Assembly (NCBI RefSeq): GCF_010730355.1
Contig: NZ_AP022576.1
Coordinates: 4,650,001-4,714,000 of the forward strand
Direction: 5' to 3'
Length of the DNA stretch: 64,000 nucleotides
DNA from: Mycobacterium florentinum
Lineage (GTDB): Bacteria > Actinomycetota > Actinomycetes > Mycobacteriales > Mycobacteriaceae
The position numbers were made by a program, and so were the translations under genes. How positions within the stretch are numbered: position 1 is the stretch's first letter; each line of letters opens with the position of its first letter. The notes under the pieces were generated by a model that was given only the letters and a program-made list of their open reading frames with translations, searched no databases and was not told where the DNA came from. Of this stretch, positions 1 through 9,778 are shown in pieces.

Positions 1-510
1 CACACCGGCCTGCGGCCAACTCGCCCAGAAGCCGCGGCTCGCGTTCGGGCTGTGCTCGGCGACGAGCAGAACCGCGCCGCCCCATTCACCGCCGACGGCG
101 AAGCCCTGGACGAACCGCAGCAGCACCAGCAGCGCCGGGGCCCAGTAGCCGATCTGGGCGAACGTCGGCAGACAACCCATCAGGAAGGTCGAGACGCCGA
201 CTAGCAGCAGGCTCAGCTGTAGCAACTTCTTGCGTCCGTGCCGATCCCCGAGCTGCCCGAAGACGATTCCGCCCAGCGGTCGTGCGGCGAAGCCGACGGC
301 GTAGGTCACGAAGGCGGCGAAAATGGCGTCGAGGTCGTTGCCGCCCTTGGCAAAGAAGACCTTGCCGAACACCAGGGTGGCCGCGGTGCCGTAGAGGAAG
401 AATTCGTACCATTCGACGACGGTGCCGGCCATCGAGGCGGCGACCACTCGGTTGAGGTATGCGCGTCCGGCTCCAAATTGTTTGGGCCGCAACCCATTAC
501 CGATACTCAC
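1..510 (-). CDS. MFS transporter, metabolite:H+ symporter (MHS) type, 3'-truncated by window edge
   Basis: The reverse strand reads as an open frame of 170 codons from a GTG start with a strong GGAGGG ribosome site about 6 nt upstream; the C-terminal part lies outside the window. The protein begins [13 protein letters not shown], then has the first membrane segments with a [11 protein letters not shown] motif and the MFS loop 2-3 signature [11 protein letters not shown], followed by a helix with [13 protein letters not shown]. These are hallmarks of the MHS branch (ProP/ShiA/KgtP-like), which imports organic acids or osmolytes with protons at the inner membrane. The substrate cannot be assigned. 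The shorter open frames in this stretch are in other phases and do not give MFS motifs. Confidence 0.9.
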   Translation of the reverse strand, partial: MSIGNGLRPKQFGAGRAYLNRVVAASMAGTVVEWYEFFLYGTAATLVFGKVFFAKGGNDLDAIFAAFVTYAVGFAARPLGGIVFGQLGDRHGRKKLLQLSLLLVGVSTFLMGCLPTFAQIGYWAPALLVLLRFVQGFAVGGEWGGAVLLVAEHSPNASRGFWASWPQAGV

Positions 511-1235
511 CGCTCGCCCTCCTTGGCGGACCGCGCACCCACTCGGGAGTCCGGACCGCGTTCGTGCGGATCGCGGGGATGACGGGTGTGCTGCGGATGG
601 GAGCGTACCCGGTCCGACCTGGCAACGCGGGTTGTCCACGGTATTTGCGCCCGCGCCGCAGGATTCCTGGTGTCCCAGCGGGTTTCGGTGCGGCGAGTTA
701 CCGCCGCGGCGGTAAAGCCGGGGGCCGGAGGGAGGCAGCGGGACCTGGGCGCCGATGACGGCACCGAAGGCGCGGACGGCGGCAGTGGGGGCCCCGACGA
801 CGGCAGCGGAGCCGGCTCCGTCGTGGTTGTCGTCGTTGTGGTGGTCGTCGAGTCGGCGGAGGTGGTGGGTGTCGCGGTCCGATGCCCGCCGAGCCGTGGC
901 CGAAAATCCGTAGCGCCGCGGCGACCGTGCCGCAAGTCGGCTCACAAGAATCCGCTATACGGACGGACATGGACCGATGTCAACACCGGGAGCAGCGCGA
1001 ACAACGGGACAAGGCGCATTCCACGCACTGTTCACGAGTGCTTCGAAGTGCGTTGGCGCGGCGGCTGCCCCGGAAGACGCGAACGGGCGTCGTGCAGTGC
1101 TTCTAGCAAATCCAGCTGGAAATAGCTTGAAACCAGGATTTCGACCCGGTCACGGATGTGTACCTATTAGCTGATCACTGGTCACATTAGCCCCTTAAAT
1201 CACTATCGTCACATGAGCCAACTGCGTACGTCAAT
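511..1235. other. 725-bp stretch without a confident gene
   Basis: No reading frame here resembles a known family. A low-complexity GTC/GTT/GTG tract at about 817-851 encodes poly-Val on the plus strand or poly-Thr on the minus strand. A minus-strand frame (507-935, 142 codons) is Thr/Pro/Arg-rich and ends in a GTGA overlap with the transporter start, which is the only hint that it might be translated. The last 100 bases are less GC-rich and probably hold the promoter of the downstream secreted protein. Confidence 0.5.
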
Positions 1236-1259
1236 GTGGCGTCTCGCTCCTGGAAAGGT

Positions 1260-2774
1260 ATGACTTTGTCGGGGATTCTTCGGACTACGTCGCTAGCGCT
1301 GGTGCCGGTGGCCGCTATCGCATACATCGTTGCGGCAGGCCCGGCGCCGTCAGCAAACGCCACGCCATGCGGTGCGCCCGAGGCCAACATCGAACCACCT
1401 GTCGCGCAGCCGGCGATGCCGGCGCCTCAGCCGGTCGTCCAACCGCCGACCGGGCGCCGGCCCTCGCACGCGAATGACTCGGCGCCGCTGCCCAAGTTGG
1501 GTCCGCTGATCGCCTCGTTGATCAAACCGCCCACCGGCGCCGGCCAGCGGTACTCGGCTCCGATGGTTCCGCAGGCGGGAGTCGTGCCGCCGCCGGCGCC
1601 GAACCCGCCCGTACCGGGGCTGCCGCAGTCCCCGAATGCCACGCCGTTGCGGCCCAACGCGGCCCCCCCGGCCCCACCGGCCGCAGCACCGCAGCCGGCG
1701 CCCGACGCCGCCGCGCCGCCCGCCCAGATCGCCGGAGCGCCGACGTCACTGGTCGACTGGGTGACCGGACCGAACGGCCCGAACAAAACCCTGCAACGCT
1801 TCGGCATTTCCGGAACGGACCTCGGAATCATCTGGGACAACGGCGATCCCACCAACCGCCAGGCGCTGATGGCCTTCGGTGACACCTTCGGCTATTGCAA
1901 GGTCCGCGGCCAGCAATGGCGGTACAACGTGCTGTTCCGCAGCAACGACCATGATCTGTCGCAGGGCATCCACATCGCAGACGGCGTGCCCAACAACAAT
2001 TACTCGGGCTCCCCGGTGTGGACCAACGGCCTGTCCAAGCAGGTCGTCAACACCATCCACAAGGCGAGCCACGAAACGGGAATCATTCCGACGTCGGCCA
2101 TGTCGCTCGGCCGCACGCAATACATGAGCTACATGTCGATTCGGCAATGGGGCCGCGACGGCGAATGGTCGACGAACTATTCGGCCATCGCGAGGTCCAA
2201 CGACAACGGGCAGAACTGGGGGATCTTCCCGGGCTCCATCCGGACGTCCGCACCCGACACCGTGCCGGGCGCCGGGTTCACCCCGGGCAACGAGAACTTC
2301 CAAATGGGTGCGTTCATGAAGGGTCAGGACGGCTACATCTACAACTTCGGCACCCCCTCGGGACGCGGCGGTGCGGCGTACCTGTCGCGGGTTCCCCCGA
2401 GTCAGCTGCCCGACCTGTCCAAGTACCAATACTGGAACGGCGACAACGGTGGACATTGGGTCCCGGCCAATCCGGCTGCGGCGACACCGCTTTGGCCCGG
2501 CCCGGTCGGCGAGATGTCGGCCCAGTACAACAGCTACCTGAAGCAGTACCTGGTGCTGTACACCAACGGCGGCAGCAACGACGTGGTGGCGCGGACCGCG
2601 CCGACACCGCAGGGGCCGTGGAGCGGTGAGCAACCGCTGGTGACGTCGTTCCAGATGCCCGGTGGCATCTATGCGCCGATGATCCACCCCTGGTCGTCGG
2701 GTCGGGACCTGTACTTCAACCTGTCGCTGTGGTCTGCCTACGACGTGATGTTGATGCACACTGTGCTGCCGTAG
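1260..2774 (+). CDS. Secreted DUF4185 domain protein
   Basis: The 504-residue product starts with a hydrophobic signal segment (roughly residues 5-35, ending near APSANA). A Pro/Ala-rich linker runs to about residue 150, then a large domain contains VDWVTGPNGPNKT, WDNGDPTNRQALMAFGDTFG and FTPGNENFQMGAF. This layout matches the mycobacterial DUF4185 proteins (Rv1754c/Rv3707c-like), thought to be beta-propeller-like extracellular proteins of unknown substrate. The start is uncertain: a GTG at 1236 and a TTG at 1266 are in frame. I prefer the ATG at 1260 because it opens directly into the signal peptide. The gene converges on the TrkA-like gene, with 19 nt between stops. Confidence 0.85.
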   Translation: MTLSGILRTTSLALVPVAAIAYIVAAGPAPSANATPCGAPEANIEPPVAQPAMPAPQPVVQPPTGRRPSHANDSAPLPKLGPLIASLIKPPTGAGQRYSAPMVPQAGVVPPPAPNPPVPGLPQSPNATPLRPNAAPPAPPAAAPQPAPDAAAPPAQIAGAPTSLVDWVTGPNGPNKTLQRFGISGTDLGIIWDNGDPTNRQALMAFGDTFGYCKVRGQQWRYNVLFRSNDHDLSQGIHIADGVPNNNYSGSPVWTNGLSKQVVNTIHKASHETGIIPTSAMSLGRTQYMSYMSIRQWGRDGEWSTNYSAIARSNDNGQNWGIFPGSIRTSAPDTVPGAGFTPGNENFQMGAFMKGQDGYIYNFGTPSGRGGAAYLSRVPPSQLPDLSKYQYWNGDNGGHWVPANPAAATPLWPGPVGEMSAQYNSYLKQYLVLYTNGGSNDVVARTAPTPQGPWSGEQPLVTSFQMPGGIYAPMIHPWSSGRDLYFNLSLWSAYDVMLMHTVLP

Positions 2775-2793
2775 TCGCAGCGCCGCGGTTGCG

Positions 2794-3507
2794 TCAGGTG
2801 TCTTTTCGCCAGGCCTTTCGGATTGCCCCCCAAAGGGGGGTGTCCTTGTCGGCCTTGCTGAGCAGGTCCAGCGAGTCATTGCTGACGAACAACATCTCGT
2901 CGCCGGCTTCGAGCACGTCGTTGGGCTGGGGAACCAGCACGGTGTCACCACGAACCAGGGTGACCAACACGTGATCCCCTGGCAATTCCAATTCGGACAC
3001 TTGCTGTCCCACGAGTGGATTACCTTCGGGCAGAGTCAGTTTCGTCAGGGCTGCCCGCCCTTGGTGCAGCGCCATCAATCGCACCAGGTGGCCGACGTCG
3101 ATGGCGCCCTCGATTCCCGCGACCATGGCGTCGGGCGTCGAGACCGCCACGTCGATACCCCAACTCTGGGTGAAGAGCCAGTCGTTGCGGACGTCGTTGA
3201 TCCTTGCCACCACCCGGGGCACTCCGAACTCGACCTTGGCCAGCAGACCCACGACCAGATTGGACTTGTCGTCTCCGGTTGCTGCGATCACGACATCGCA
3301 CGTCTGCAGGCCCGCCTCTTGTAATGCTGTCAGCTCGCAGGCGTCGGCAAGCAGCCAATCCGCGTCGGGAACCGTGGTCGGTTCGAAGTTGCTCCGTTCG
3401 CGTTCGATCAACAAAATCTTGTGGCCGTTGTCCAGCAACTCGCCCGCGACCGAACGGCCGACTTTTCCCGCGCCGGCAATCCCGATTCGCAATTTTCGCG
3501 TGGCCAC
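2794..3507 (-). CDS. TrkA-family potassium channel/transport regulatory protein (RCK_N + RCK_C)
   Basis: The protein has 237 residues from a GTG start. An N-terminal Rossmann RCK_N domain begins LRIGIAGAGKVGRSVA (GxGxxG, NAD(H)/nucleotide binding), with DACELTAL and VVIAATGDDKSN, and a C-terminal RCK_C domain (from about residue 135) ends in EAGDEMLFVS. It resembles mycobacterial CeoC/TrkB (Rv2692), which normally sits beside CeoB. No ceoB partner or Trk membrane subunit is seen here. Instead the gene is divergent from a CPA1 antiporter, so a role in sensing K+ status or in gating that antiporter is plausible but inferred. Confidence 0.85.
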   Translation of the reverse strand: MATRKLRIGIAGAGKVGRSVAGELLDNGHKILLIERERSNFEPTTVPDADWLLADACELTALQEAGLQTCDVVIAATGDDKSNLVVGLLAKVEFGVPRVVARINDVRNDWLFTQSWGIDVAVSTPDAMVAGIEGAIDVGHLVRLMALHQGRAALTKLTLPEGNPLVGQQVSELELPGDHVLVTLVRGDTVLVPQPNDVLEAGDEMLFVSNDSLDLLSKADKDTPLWGAIRKAWRKDT

Positions 3508-3676
3508 TCAGCCATCTTTGCTCATCGTGGGCGCCCGCGTCCGGCCACTTTCCGGCCGCACCGAGCGCTGCGGGCCCGGGTACTGATTTACTAACAGGAC
3601 ACCAAGGTGGCGCTCCCCTGATGGGTGAGTGCCCGTCCGGCACCCGCTGCCGGGATCCTGTCGGAACGGGAATGCA

Positions 3677-5173
3677 ATGAGCCTGCAGCAGCTGTATTTG
3701 GCGTTGCTGATCGGCGGCCTCGTGCTGCTGGCCAGCATCGTCGGTACTCGAGTGGCAAGCCGGATCGGGTTTCCCAGCCTGTTGTTCTTCCTGCTGGTTG
3801 GTGTCGTGCTCGGTGAGGACGCACTCGGTCTGCAGTTCGACGACGTGGAATTGTCCAGGAACGTCGGCACCGCCGCGCTGGCCGTAATCCTCATCGAAGG
3901 TGGGTTGACCACCCGGTTCGCCGACATCCACAATGTGCTGGCGCCCGCAGCCGCGTTGGCCACCGTCGGCGTGGTCATCAGCACGCTGATTACCGCCGTC
4001 TGGGCCCACCTGCTGCTGGGCATCGACTGGCAGCTCGCCCTGTTGCTCGGTGCCATCGTTTCGTCGACCGACGCCGCCGCGGTGTTCTCGGTTCTGCGGG
4101 TGCTTCCATTGCCTCGGCGAGTCGCCGGACTGCTCGAGGCCGAGTCCGGCTTCAACGACGCGCCCGGCGTGATTCTGGTGCTGATGTTCAGCGTGACTCC
4201 CTTTGTGGTGGAACCGGCGGGCGCGGTCATCGACCTTGTCGGTGAACTATTGGGCGGTGTCGCGGCCGGGGTGGCCATCGGATACCTCGGTGCCGTCGCG
4301 CTACGACGCATCGCGTTGCCGGCCTCCGGGCTGTACCCGATCGCGACCTTCGGTTTGGGGCTCGTCGCCTTCGCCGCCGCCGGTGAGGCCCACGCCAGCG
4401 GGTTCATCGCCGCGTACCTGTCCGCTGTGGTGCTGGCCAACTCGGGGCTGCCACACAGGTCAGCGACCCGGTCTTTTGCCGAAGGAGTTGGCTGGCTGGC
4501 ACAGATCGGACTATTCGTGCTGCTCGGCCTGCTGGTGAACCCCAGTGACCTGGCAGGCGACCTGGTCGCGGCCGTCGTCGTCGGACTCGTCTTGCTGCTC
4601 GTCGCCCGGCCGCTATCAGTCGTCTGCTCGCTCGTGTGGTTCCGAGTTCCTTGGCGCGAGCAGATCTTCCTCTCGTGGGCAGGTCTGCGGGGCGCGGTCC
4701 CCATCGTGTTGGCGACCTTTCCGGTCGTCTCCGGCGTTGCCGGCAGCTATCGCCTACTGAACATCGTGTTCGTGCTCGTCGTGGTATTCACCCTGGTGCA
4801 GGGTCCCAGCCTGCGCCCGGTGGCTAACTGGCTGCGCCTGATCTCGCGCGAATCCACCCGGGAAATCCAAGTCGAGGCGGCGCCACTGGACATGCTCGAC
4901 GCGGAACTGCTGACCATGACCGTCCAGGCATCGTCGCGGCTGCACAATGTCACGATCGTCGAGCTCCGGCTGCCCGACCCCGCCGTGATCACGCTGATCA
5001 TTCGTGACGGGCATACCTTCGTTCCCGTTCCCGACACGCGTATCGAGACCGGCGACGAATTGCTGATCGTCACAACCAGCAAAACGCGGGCCGCCGCCGA
5101 GTCCAGGCTTCGCGCCGTAAGCCGGCGGGGCAAACTCGCATATTGGTTCGACGAGTACGGCGAAGTCGAATGA
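3677..5173 (+). CDS. CPA1-type Na+(K+)/H+ antiporter with C-terminal RCK_C domain (NhaP2/CvrA-like)
   Basis: The 498-residue membrane protein starts at the ATG of MSLQQLYLALLIGG, because upstream in-frame codons do not encode a membrane segment. About 12 hydrophobic segments fill residues 1-390, including SSTDAAAVFSVLR and ESGFNDAPGVILV, whose Asn-Asp pair is the CPA1 ion-binding signature. A cytosolic RCK_C/TrkA_C domain follows (about residues 400-490, with VELRLPDPAVITLIIRDG and ETGDELLIVT). This architecture is that of cation/proton antiporters of the NhaP2 type, exchanging K+ or Na+ for H+ under nucleotide control. It is divergent from an RCK protein. Confidence 0.9.
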   Translation: MSLQQLYLALLIGGLVLLASIVGTRVASRIGFPSLLFFLLVGVVLGEDALGLQFDDVELSRNVGTAALAVILIEGGLTTRFADIHNVLAPAAALATVGVVISTLITAVWAHLLLGIDWQLALLLGAIVSSTDAAAVFSVLRVLPLPRRVAGLLEAESGFNDAPGVILVLMFSVTPFVVEPAGAVIDLVGELLGGVAAGVAIGYLGAVALRRIALPASGLYPIATFGLGLVAFAAAGEAHASGFIAAYLSAVVLANSGLPHRSATRSFAEGVGWLAQIGLFVLLGLLVNPSDLAGDLVAAVVVGLVLLLVARPLSVVCSLVWFRVPWREQIFLSWAGLRGAVPIVLATFPVVSGVAGSYRLLNIVFVLVVVFTLVQGPSLRPVANWLRLISRESTREIQVEAAPLDMLDAELLTMTVQASSRLHNVTIVELRLPDPAVITLIIRDGHTFVPVPDTRIETGDELLIVTTSKTRAAAESRLRAVSRRGKLAYWFDEYGEVE

Positions 5174-5181
5174 GGCAGGCG

Positions 5182-5850
5182 TCAGGACGGCGCGATGATG
5201 CGGTGTTCGTAGGCGAAGACGATCGCGGCGGCGCGGTCTCGCAATCCGAGCTTGGTGAAGATGCGGCCGATGTGCGTCTTAACCGTGAGACCCGAGATGA
5301 ATAACTCGTCGGCGATCTCGGCGTTGGTGTGTCCCTTGGCGATCAGGGTGAGCACATCCTTCTCGCGCGGAGTGAGCTCGTCGATCGAGACGGCGGGTAT
5401 CGGCGACGGTGCAGGGCCGGTGCGATAAGCGGCCAATACCCGTGCGGTGACCGCGGGATCGAGGTAACTGTTGCCGCTGCCGACGGCCCGGACCGCCCGG
5501 ATGAGTTCCTCGGCCGGCGAATCCTTGAGCACGAAACCCGCTGCGCCGGCGCGCAATACACCGGATAACAGTTCGTCGTCGTTGAACGTTGTCAACGCGA
5601 GCACCGGCGGACCGCCGGACTCTGTCAGACGCCGGGTCGCCTCGATCCCGTCAACGCGTTTCATCCGCAGATCCATGACCACGACATCGGGGTGATGGCG
5701 CGCCACGGCGTCGGGAACCTCGTCGCCGTCCGAACATTCGCCGACCACGACGATGCCGTGCCGGGCGCGCAGGATCAACGACAGGCCCGACCTGACCAAC
5801 TCCTGATCGTCGACGATCAGGGCGGTCACGGCGGGTTCGGTCCCGGTCAC
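5182..5850 (-). CDS. NarL/FixJ-family response regulator
   Basis: The 222-residue protein has a receiver domain (residues 8-125) with the acidic pair DDQE, the phospho-acceptor Asp in VVMDLRMKRVDG, and the conserved Lys in LKDSPAEE. A LuxR-type HTH follows (about residues 155-215: LTPREKDVLTLIAKG ... TVKTHIGRIFTKL). I chose the GTG at 5850 because its GTGA overlaps the stop of the upstream kinase gene. The longer frame starting at 5919 would run 70 nt into the kinase and adds a non-homologous leader. It forms a two-gene operon with the sensor kinase; the signal and targets are unknown. Confidence 0.93.
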   Translation of the reverse strand: MTGTEPAVTALIVDDQELVRSGLSLILRARHGIVVVGECSDGDEVPDAVARHHPDVVVMDLRMKRVDGIEATRRLTESGGPPVLALTTFNDDELLSGVLRAGAAGFVLKDSPAEELIRAVRAVGSGNSYLDPAVTARVLAAYRTGPAPSPIPAVSIDELTPREKDVLTLIAKGHTNAEIADELFISGLTVKTHIGRIFTKLGLRDRAAAIVFAYEHRIIAPS

Positions 5851-7103
5851 GATGCCTGTATTCGGCTCGGCCAGTCGGATTCGTGCGCACCCGAGGGGAC
5901 GCTGGCATGCACCGACCATCCATCCCGGCTGGGACCGAAATTGATTGTGCCGCCTAGTAGTTCGATGCGCTGCATCATCCCGTGCAACCCGCGCCCGGGG
6001 GTGACGGTGCGCTCTCCGGCCGCGGCAGGGAGCTCGTTGACGACGTTGAGTGTCGCCGCGGTGCGCGACACGGTGAGGGTGATCCTCGCGGCCGCGTCGG
6101 GCGCATGCTTGGCCACGTTGGCCAGTGACTCCTGAGCGATCCGGTACAGCGCCAATCCCGCGGCCGCGGAGACGTCATCGATGGATCCGCTGACTCCGAA
6201 ACTGACGTTCAGCCCCGCGCGGCTGAAATCCTCGACCAGAGAAGGGATATCGGTGATCGCGGGTTCCGGGGTGAGCCCGGTGGCTTCGGCATCGAGTAAT
6301 CCGACGGTGCGTCGGATGTCGGCCATCGCTTGTCGCCCCAGGTGTTCGGCGCGTTGCAGGGCGCGAACGGTTTCCTCGTCGACGCCGTCGTGCTCGAGTG
6401 CGTGGCGTGCCCCGGTCAGGTGCAGCAAGGTGACGCTGAGCGAATGTGCGATGACGTCGTGCACTTCCCGCGCGATGCGCCGGCGTTCGTCGGCCGCGGC
6501 GTGCCGGGCCAACTGGTCCTGCATCTGGCCCTGCTTGGTGAGCAGGTCTTGCTGAGTGCGCATGAGATAACCGACGAGCCAGCCGATTGCGACGAAGGCC
6601 AGATACAGCGCCGGGGTGTTCAGGCGGTGCATCGCCGCCGCGTATACCAGCAGGGCGGCCGCGGAAGCGGCGGCCAGCGCGCCGCCCCGCGCCGAGGTGA
6701 GGGCGCTGACCATGCCGACGGTCAGGGTCAGCATCAGCGGAGCGAAATCGCCGGTAATCGCCGTGGGAGTGGCGAACAGCAGGATCGCGGTCCCTGCCAT
6801 GAACGCCGCCCACAGCGTGGGTCCCTCGTGCCTGTTCAAGATGCCGCTGAGATCGAAAGTGAAGAACACGATCTCGGGGCTGAACGCGATCACCATCGCG
6901 ATCACCACGATCGGCCACTCGGAGGCGGGACGCTGTAGGGCCGCGATGCTGCCCACCACGAGCATCATCGCGTCGAAACCCGCCACGACGGTCATGCTGA
7001 AGCCGGAGGGCAGCAACTGCTCTTTGCGTCGGGCCCAGGCTTGCACGCGGAGCTTCAGCGCGTCCGGCATGGCCTGATCGTAGAGGGCGCGGGCGTCGGT
7101 CAC
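5847..7103 (-). CDS. Sensor histidine kinase (HisKA_3 / NarL-type)
   Basis: The 418-residue GTG-start protein has about six membrane segments in residues 35-175, a short coiled linker, and the HisKA_3 dimerisation helix with phospho-acceptor His in RIAREVHDVIAHSLS. A HATPase_c domain follows, with N-box RIAQESLANVAKHA and G-box GRGLHGMMQRIELLGG. It phosphorylates the partner response regulator, whose start overlaps this stop by four bases. No periplasmic sensor domain is evident, so the stimulus is probably sensed within or at the membrane. Confidence 0.93.
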   Translation of the reverse strand: MTDARALYDQAMPDALKLRVQAWARRKEQLLPSGFSMTVVAGFDAMMLVVGSIAALQRPASEWPIVVIAMVIAFSPEIVFFTFDLSGILNRHEGPTLWAAFMAGTAILLFATPTAITGDFAPLMLTLTVGMVSALTSARGGALAAASAAALLVYAAAMHRLNTPALYLAFVAIGWLVGYLMRTQQDLLTKQGQMQDQLARHAAADERRRIAREVHDVIAHSLSVTLLHLTGARHALEHDGVDEETVRALQRAEHLGRQAMADIRRTVGLLDAEATGLTPEPAITDIPSLVEDFSRAGLNVSFGVSGSIDDVSAAAGLALYRIAQESLANVAKHAPDAAARITLTVSRTAATLNVVNELPAAAGERTVTPGRGLHGMMQRIELLGGTINFGPSRDGWSVHASVPSGAHESDWPSRIQAS

Positions 7104-7156
7104 ATCATCCCGGGGCAGGCTTGGAATGTCCTACCCCGGTAGTACATTCCAGCTCG

Positions 7157-7459
7157 TCACAGTCTGTGCATCTCGCGAGACATCGCCGCATCCTCGATGA
7201 AGGCCTCACGCTGCGGGTGGTGATAGCGCCGATTGGGTTCACGGCGCGGCGCTCGGGTCCGAAAGGCACTGCGGACCGCTTCGACGCTACCCGCCACCAA
7301 GTCCGCGAGTAGACGGCCAATACTGTTGCGCGGCAAAGGAAATGATCCGACGCCGACCTGTGCTGAATTTGCGGGGAGGACAACCCCGGCGAACCAACCG
7401 GTAACCAACGCGCGTTCGGCGGGTGCCGAACTCCGCCACACTGCGCCGACGTCAGCCAT
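7157..7459 (-). CDS. Small hypothetical protein
   Basis: A 100-codon frame from an ATG encodes MADVGAVWRSSAPAERALV and ends in a basic, Arg-rich tail with REAFIEDAAMSREMHRL. The middle (IGRLLADLVAGSVEAVRSA) could form an amphipathic helix. The tail weakly recalls the short DUF3563-like actinobacterial proteins, which end in a similar REAYL...RM pattern; this is an impression, not an alignment. A later start is possible. Apart from this frame the interval 7104-7668 shows nothing else recognisable. Confidence 0.4.
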   Translation of the reverse strand: MADVGAVWRSSAPAERALVTGWFAGVVLPANSAQVGVGSFPLPRNSIGRLLADLVAGSVEAVRSAFRTRAPRREPNRRYHHPQREAFIEDAAMSREMHRL

Positions 7460-7668
7460 CGGATCGCGCTTCGTGTTTCGTCATGAATCGACGCTACGAA
7501 TTTTCGCTGTCGGCACGCATCGTGCTCAGGGTCGATCTTGATCTGCGACCGTGGTAGGAGCCCGCCGCTCACCGTCTGCTACTGCCGTATCACCAGATCC
7601 GAAAGTTCCGGGTCTGGCAAAGGGAGGGCAGTTGGGACAAGGGCGCTGGTCGAGGGGAGGCGAATTGG

Positions 7669-8040
7669 ATGCAGACCCAAAAGCGCTCCGACCGGATCGT
7701 CGCCGCCACCAGGATTCAGCCGCCGACCTACTTCGGCAGGCTCGTCGCCCGCGACCGCCTGATTGATCTGCTGCGCGCCAACCGCAGCAAGCGCCTGGCC
7801 CTGATCCACGCGCCGGCCGGATTCGGCAAGACCACCCTCGCGATGCAATGGCAGCGCGAACTGCGCGCCGAAGGCGTTCCGACGGCATGGATCAGTCTCG
7901 ACCGCGACGACAACGACGTCTTCTCCTTCCTGGGGAGTCCAGCGGTCATGAATTCAACGCTAACGCCGAACACCGTGTTTGACCGCGTCACCACCCGATT
8001 TCCCCCGACTGGCTACCCCAACGGGTGGCAGCTATGTTAG
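7669..8040 (+). pseudogene. Truncated MalT/LuxR-type ATP-binding regulator (N-terminal fragment)
   Basis: The start is convincing: an ATG preceded by GAGGGGAGG. The first about 85 residues match the N-terminus of MalT/PknK-like regulators: TYFGRLVARDRLIDLLR, a Walker A in APAGFGKTTLAMQW, and the strand ending WISLDRDDNDVFSFL. At that point homology stops abruptly and about 35 unrelated residues lead to a stop. Intact relatives run for several hundred residues with a TPR region and a LuxR HTH. I read this as a deletion remnant fused to unrelated DNA in front of the diguanylate cyclase gene. Confidence 0.7.
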
Positions 8041-8098
8041 ACGTTCGTAGAATAGCGGCGTTATTTGTCACGGCCTGCGGGCCCCGAATGGGCAGTCG

Positions 8099-9196
<1,098 letters not shown>

Positions 9197-9353
9197 TTGC
9201 TTCGCCGAAAGGCCTTGAGCCGGGCGATTTTCCCTGCGCTCGACCGGTCCGCGCCGGCGTCAGGTGAGCGGCCTGCCGGGAAGGATAAGCACGCCGATAT
9301 ACACGCCGAAGAAGACTGTTAGGTAGCGGCTTTCACGTCGAAGTGTTTGTGTC

Positions 9354-9773
9354 GTGGCGAGTTTTCGGAAGGGCCAAGATCATAGGCGGATGGATCAGAG
9401 CATCTACACCCAAATCGGCGGATATGAGGCCATCGAGAGCGTGGTCGACGACTTCTACGATCGCGTGCTCGCCGACGATCAACTTCGCGCCTTCTTCACC
9501 GGAACGAATATGAACCGCCTGAAAGGAAAGCAGGCGGAGTTTTTCGCGGCCGCACTGGGCGGACCCGAGCCCTATGCCGGCGCCCCGATGAAGCAAGTAC
9601 ATCAAGGGCGCGGAATCGCCATGCATCATTTCGACTTAGTTGTGCAGCACTTGGTCAATGCACTGAATTCGGCCGGGGTTCCGCCGCGAACGATGGGGAA
9701 AATCATCTCCGCCATTGCGCCACTGGCCCCTGAAATCGCATCGGGCGGCACCACCGCGGCATCGCTGAGCTGA
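9354..9773 (+). CDS. glbN: Group I truncated haemoglobin (HbN)
   Basis: The 139-residue protein closely resembles M. tuberculosis HbN. It has [16 protein letters not shown] (helices A-B), [15 protein letters not shown] with the B10 Tyr, [18 protein letters not shown] with distal Gln residues in helix E, and [12 protein letters not shown], which carries the proximal F8 His. HbN oxidises nitric oxide to nitrate with bound O2. I used the GTG at 9354 because it gives a basic 13-residue leader comparable to the pre-A segment of HbN and a near-identical length. The ATG at 9390 would remove it. The gene converges on an AraC regulator. Confidence 0.92.
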   Translation: MASFRKGQDHRRMDQSIYTQIGGYEAIESVVDDFYDRVLADDQLRAFFTGTNMNRLKGKQAEFFAAALGGPEPYAGAPMKQVHQGRGIAMHHFDLVVQHLVNALNSAGVPPRTMGKIISAIAPLAPEIASGGTTAASLS

Positions 9774-9778
9774 GCAGG

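Noticed and set aside
586..1125. Plus-strand frame of 179 codons with a poly-Val run
   Set aside because: Composition is low-complexity and basic, no family similarity or ribosome site; the Val run is just the GTC/GTT/GTG tract.
1746..2951. Long minus-strand frame of 401 codons
   Set aside because: It is antisense to the DUF4185 gene and Arg/His-rich, typical of a shadow frame in high-GC DNA.
3020..4704. Long minus-strand frames opposite and upstream of the TrkA/antiporter genes
   Set aside because: They overlap two well-supported genes and encode Ser/Thr/Arg-rich sequence without any domain.
7105..7572. 155-codon minus-strand frame near the small hypothetical gene
   Set aside because: It is in another phase from the 7157-7459 candidate, Arg/Ser/Cys-rich, and lacks a ribosome site.
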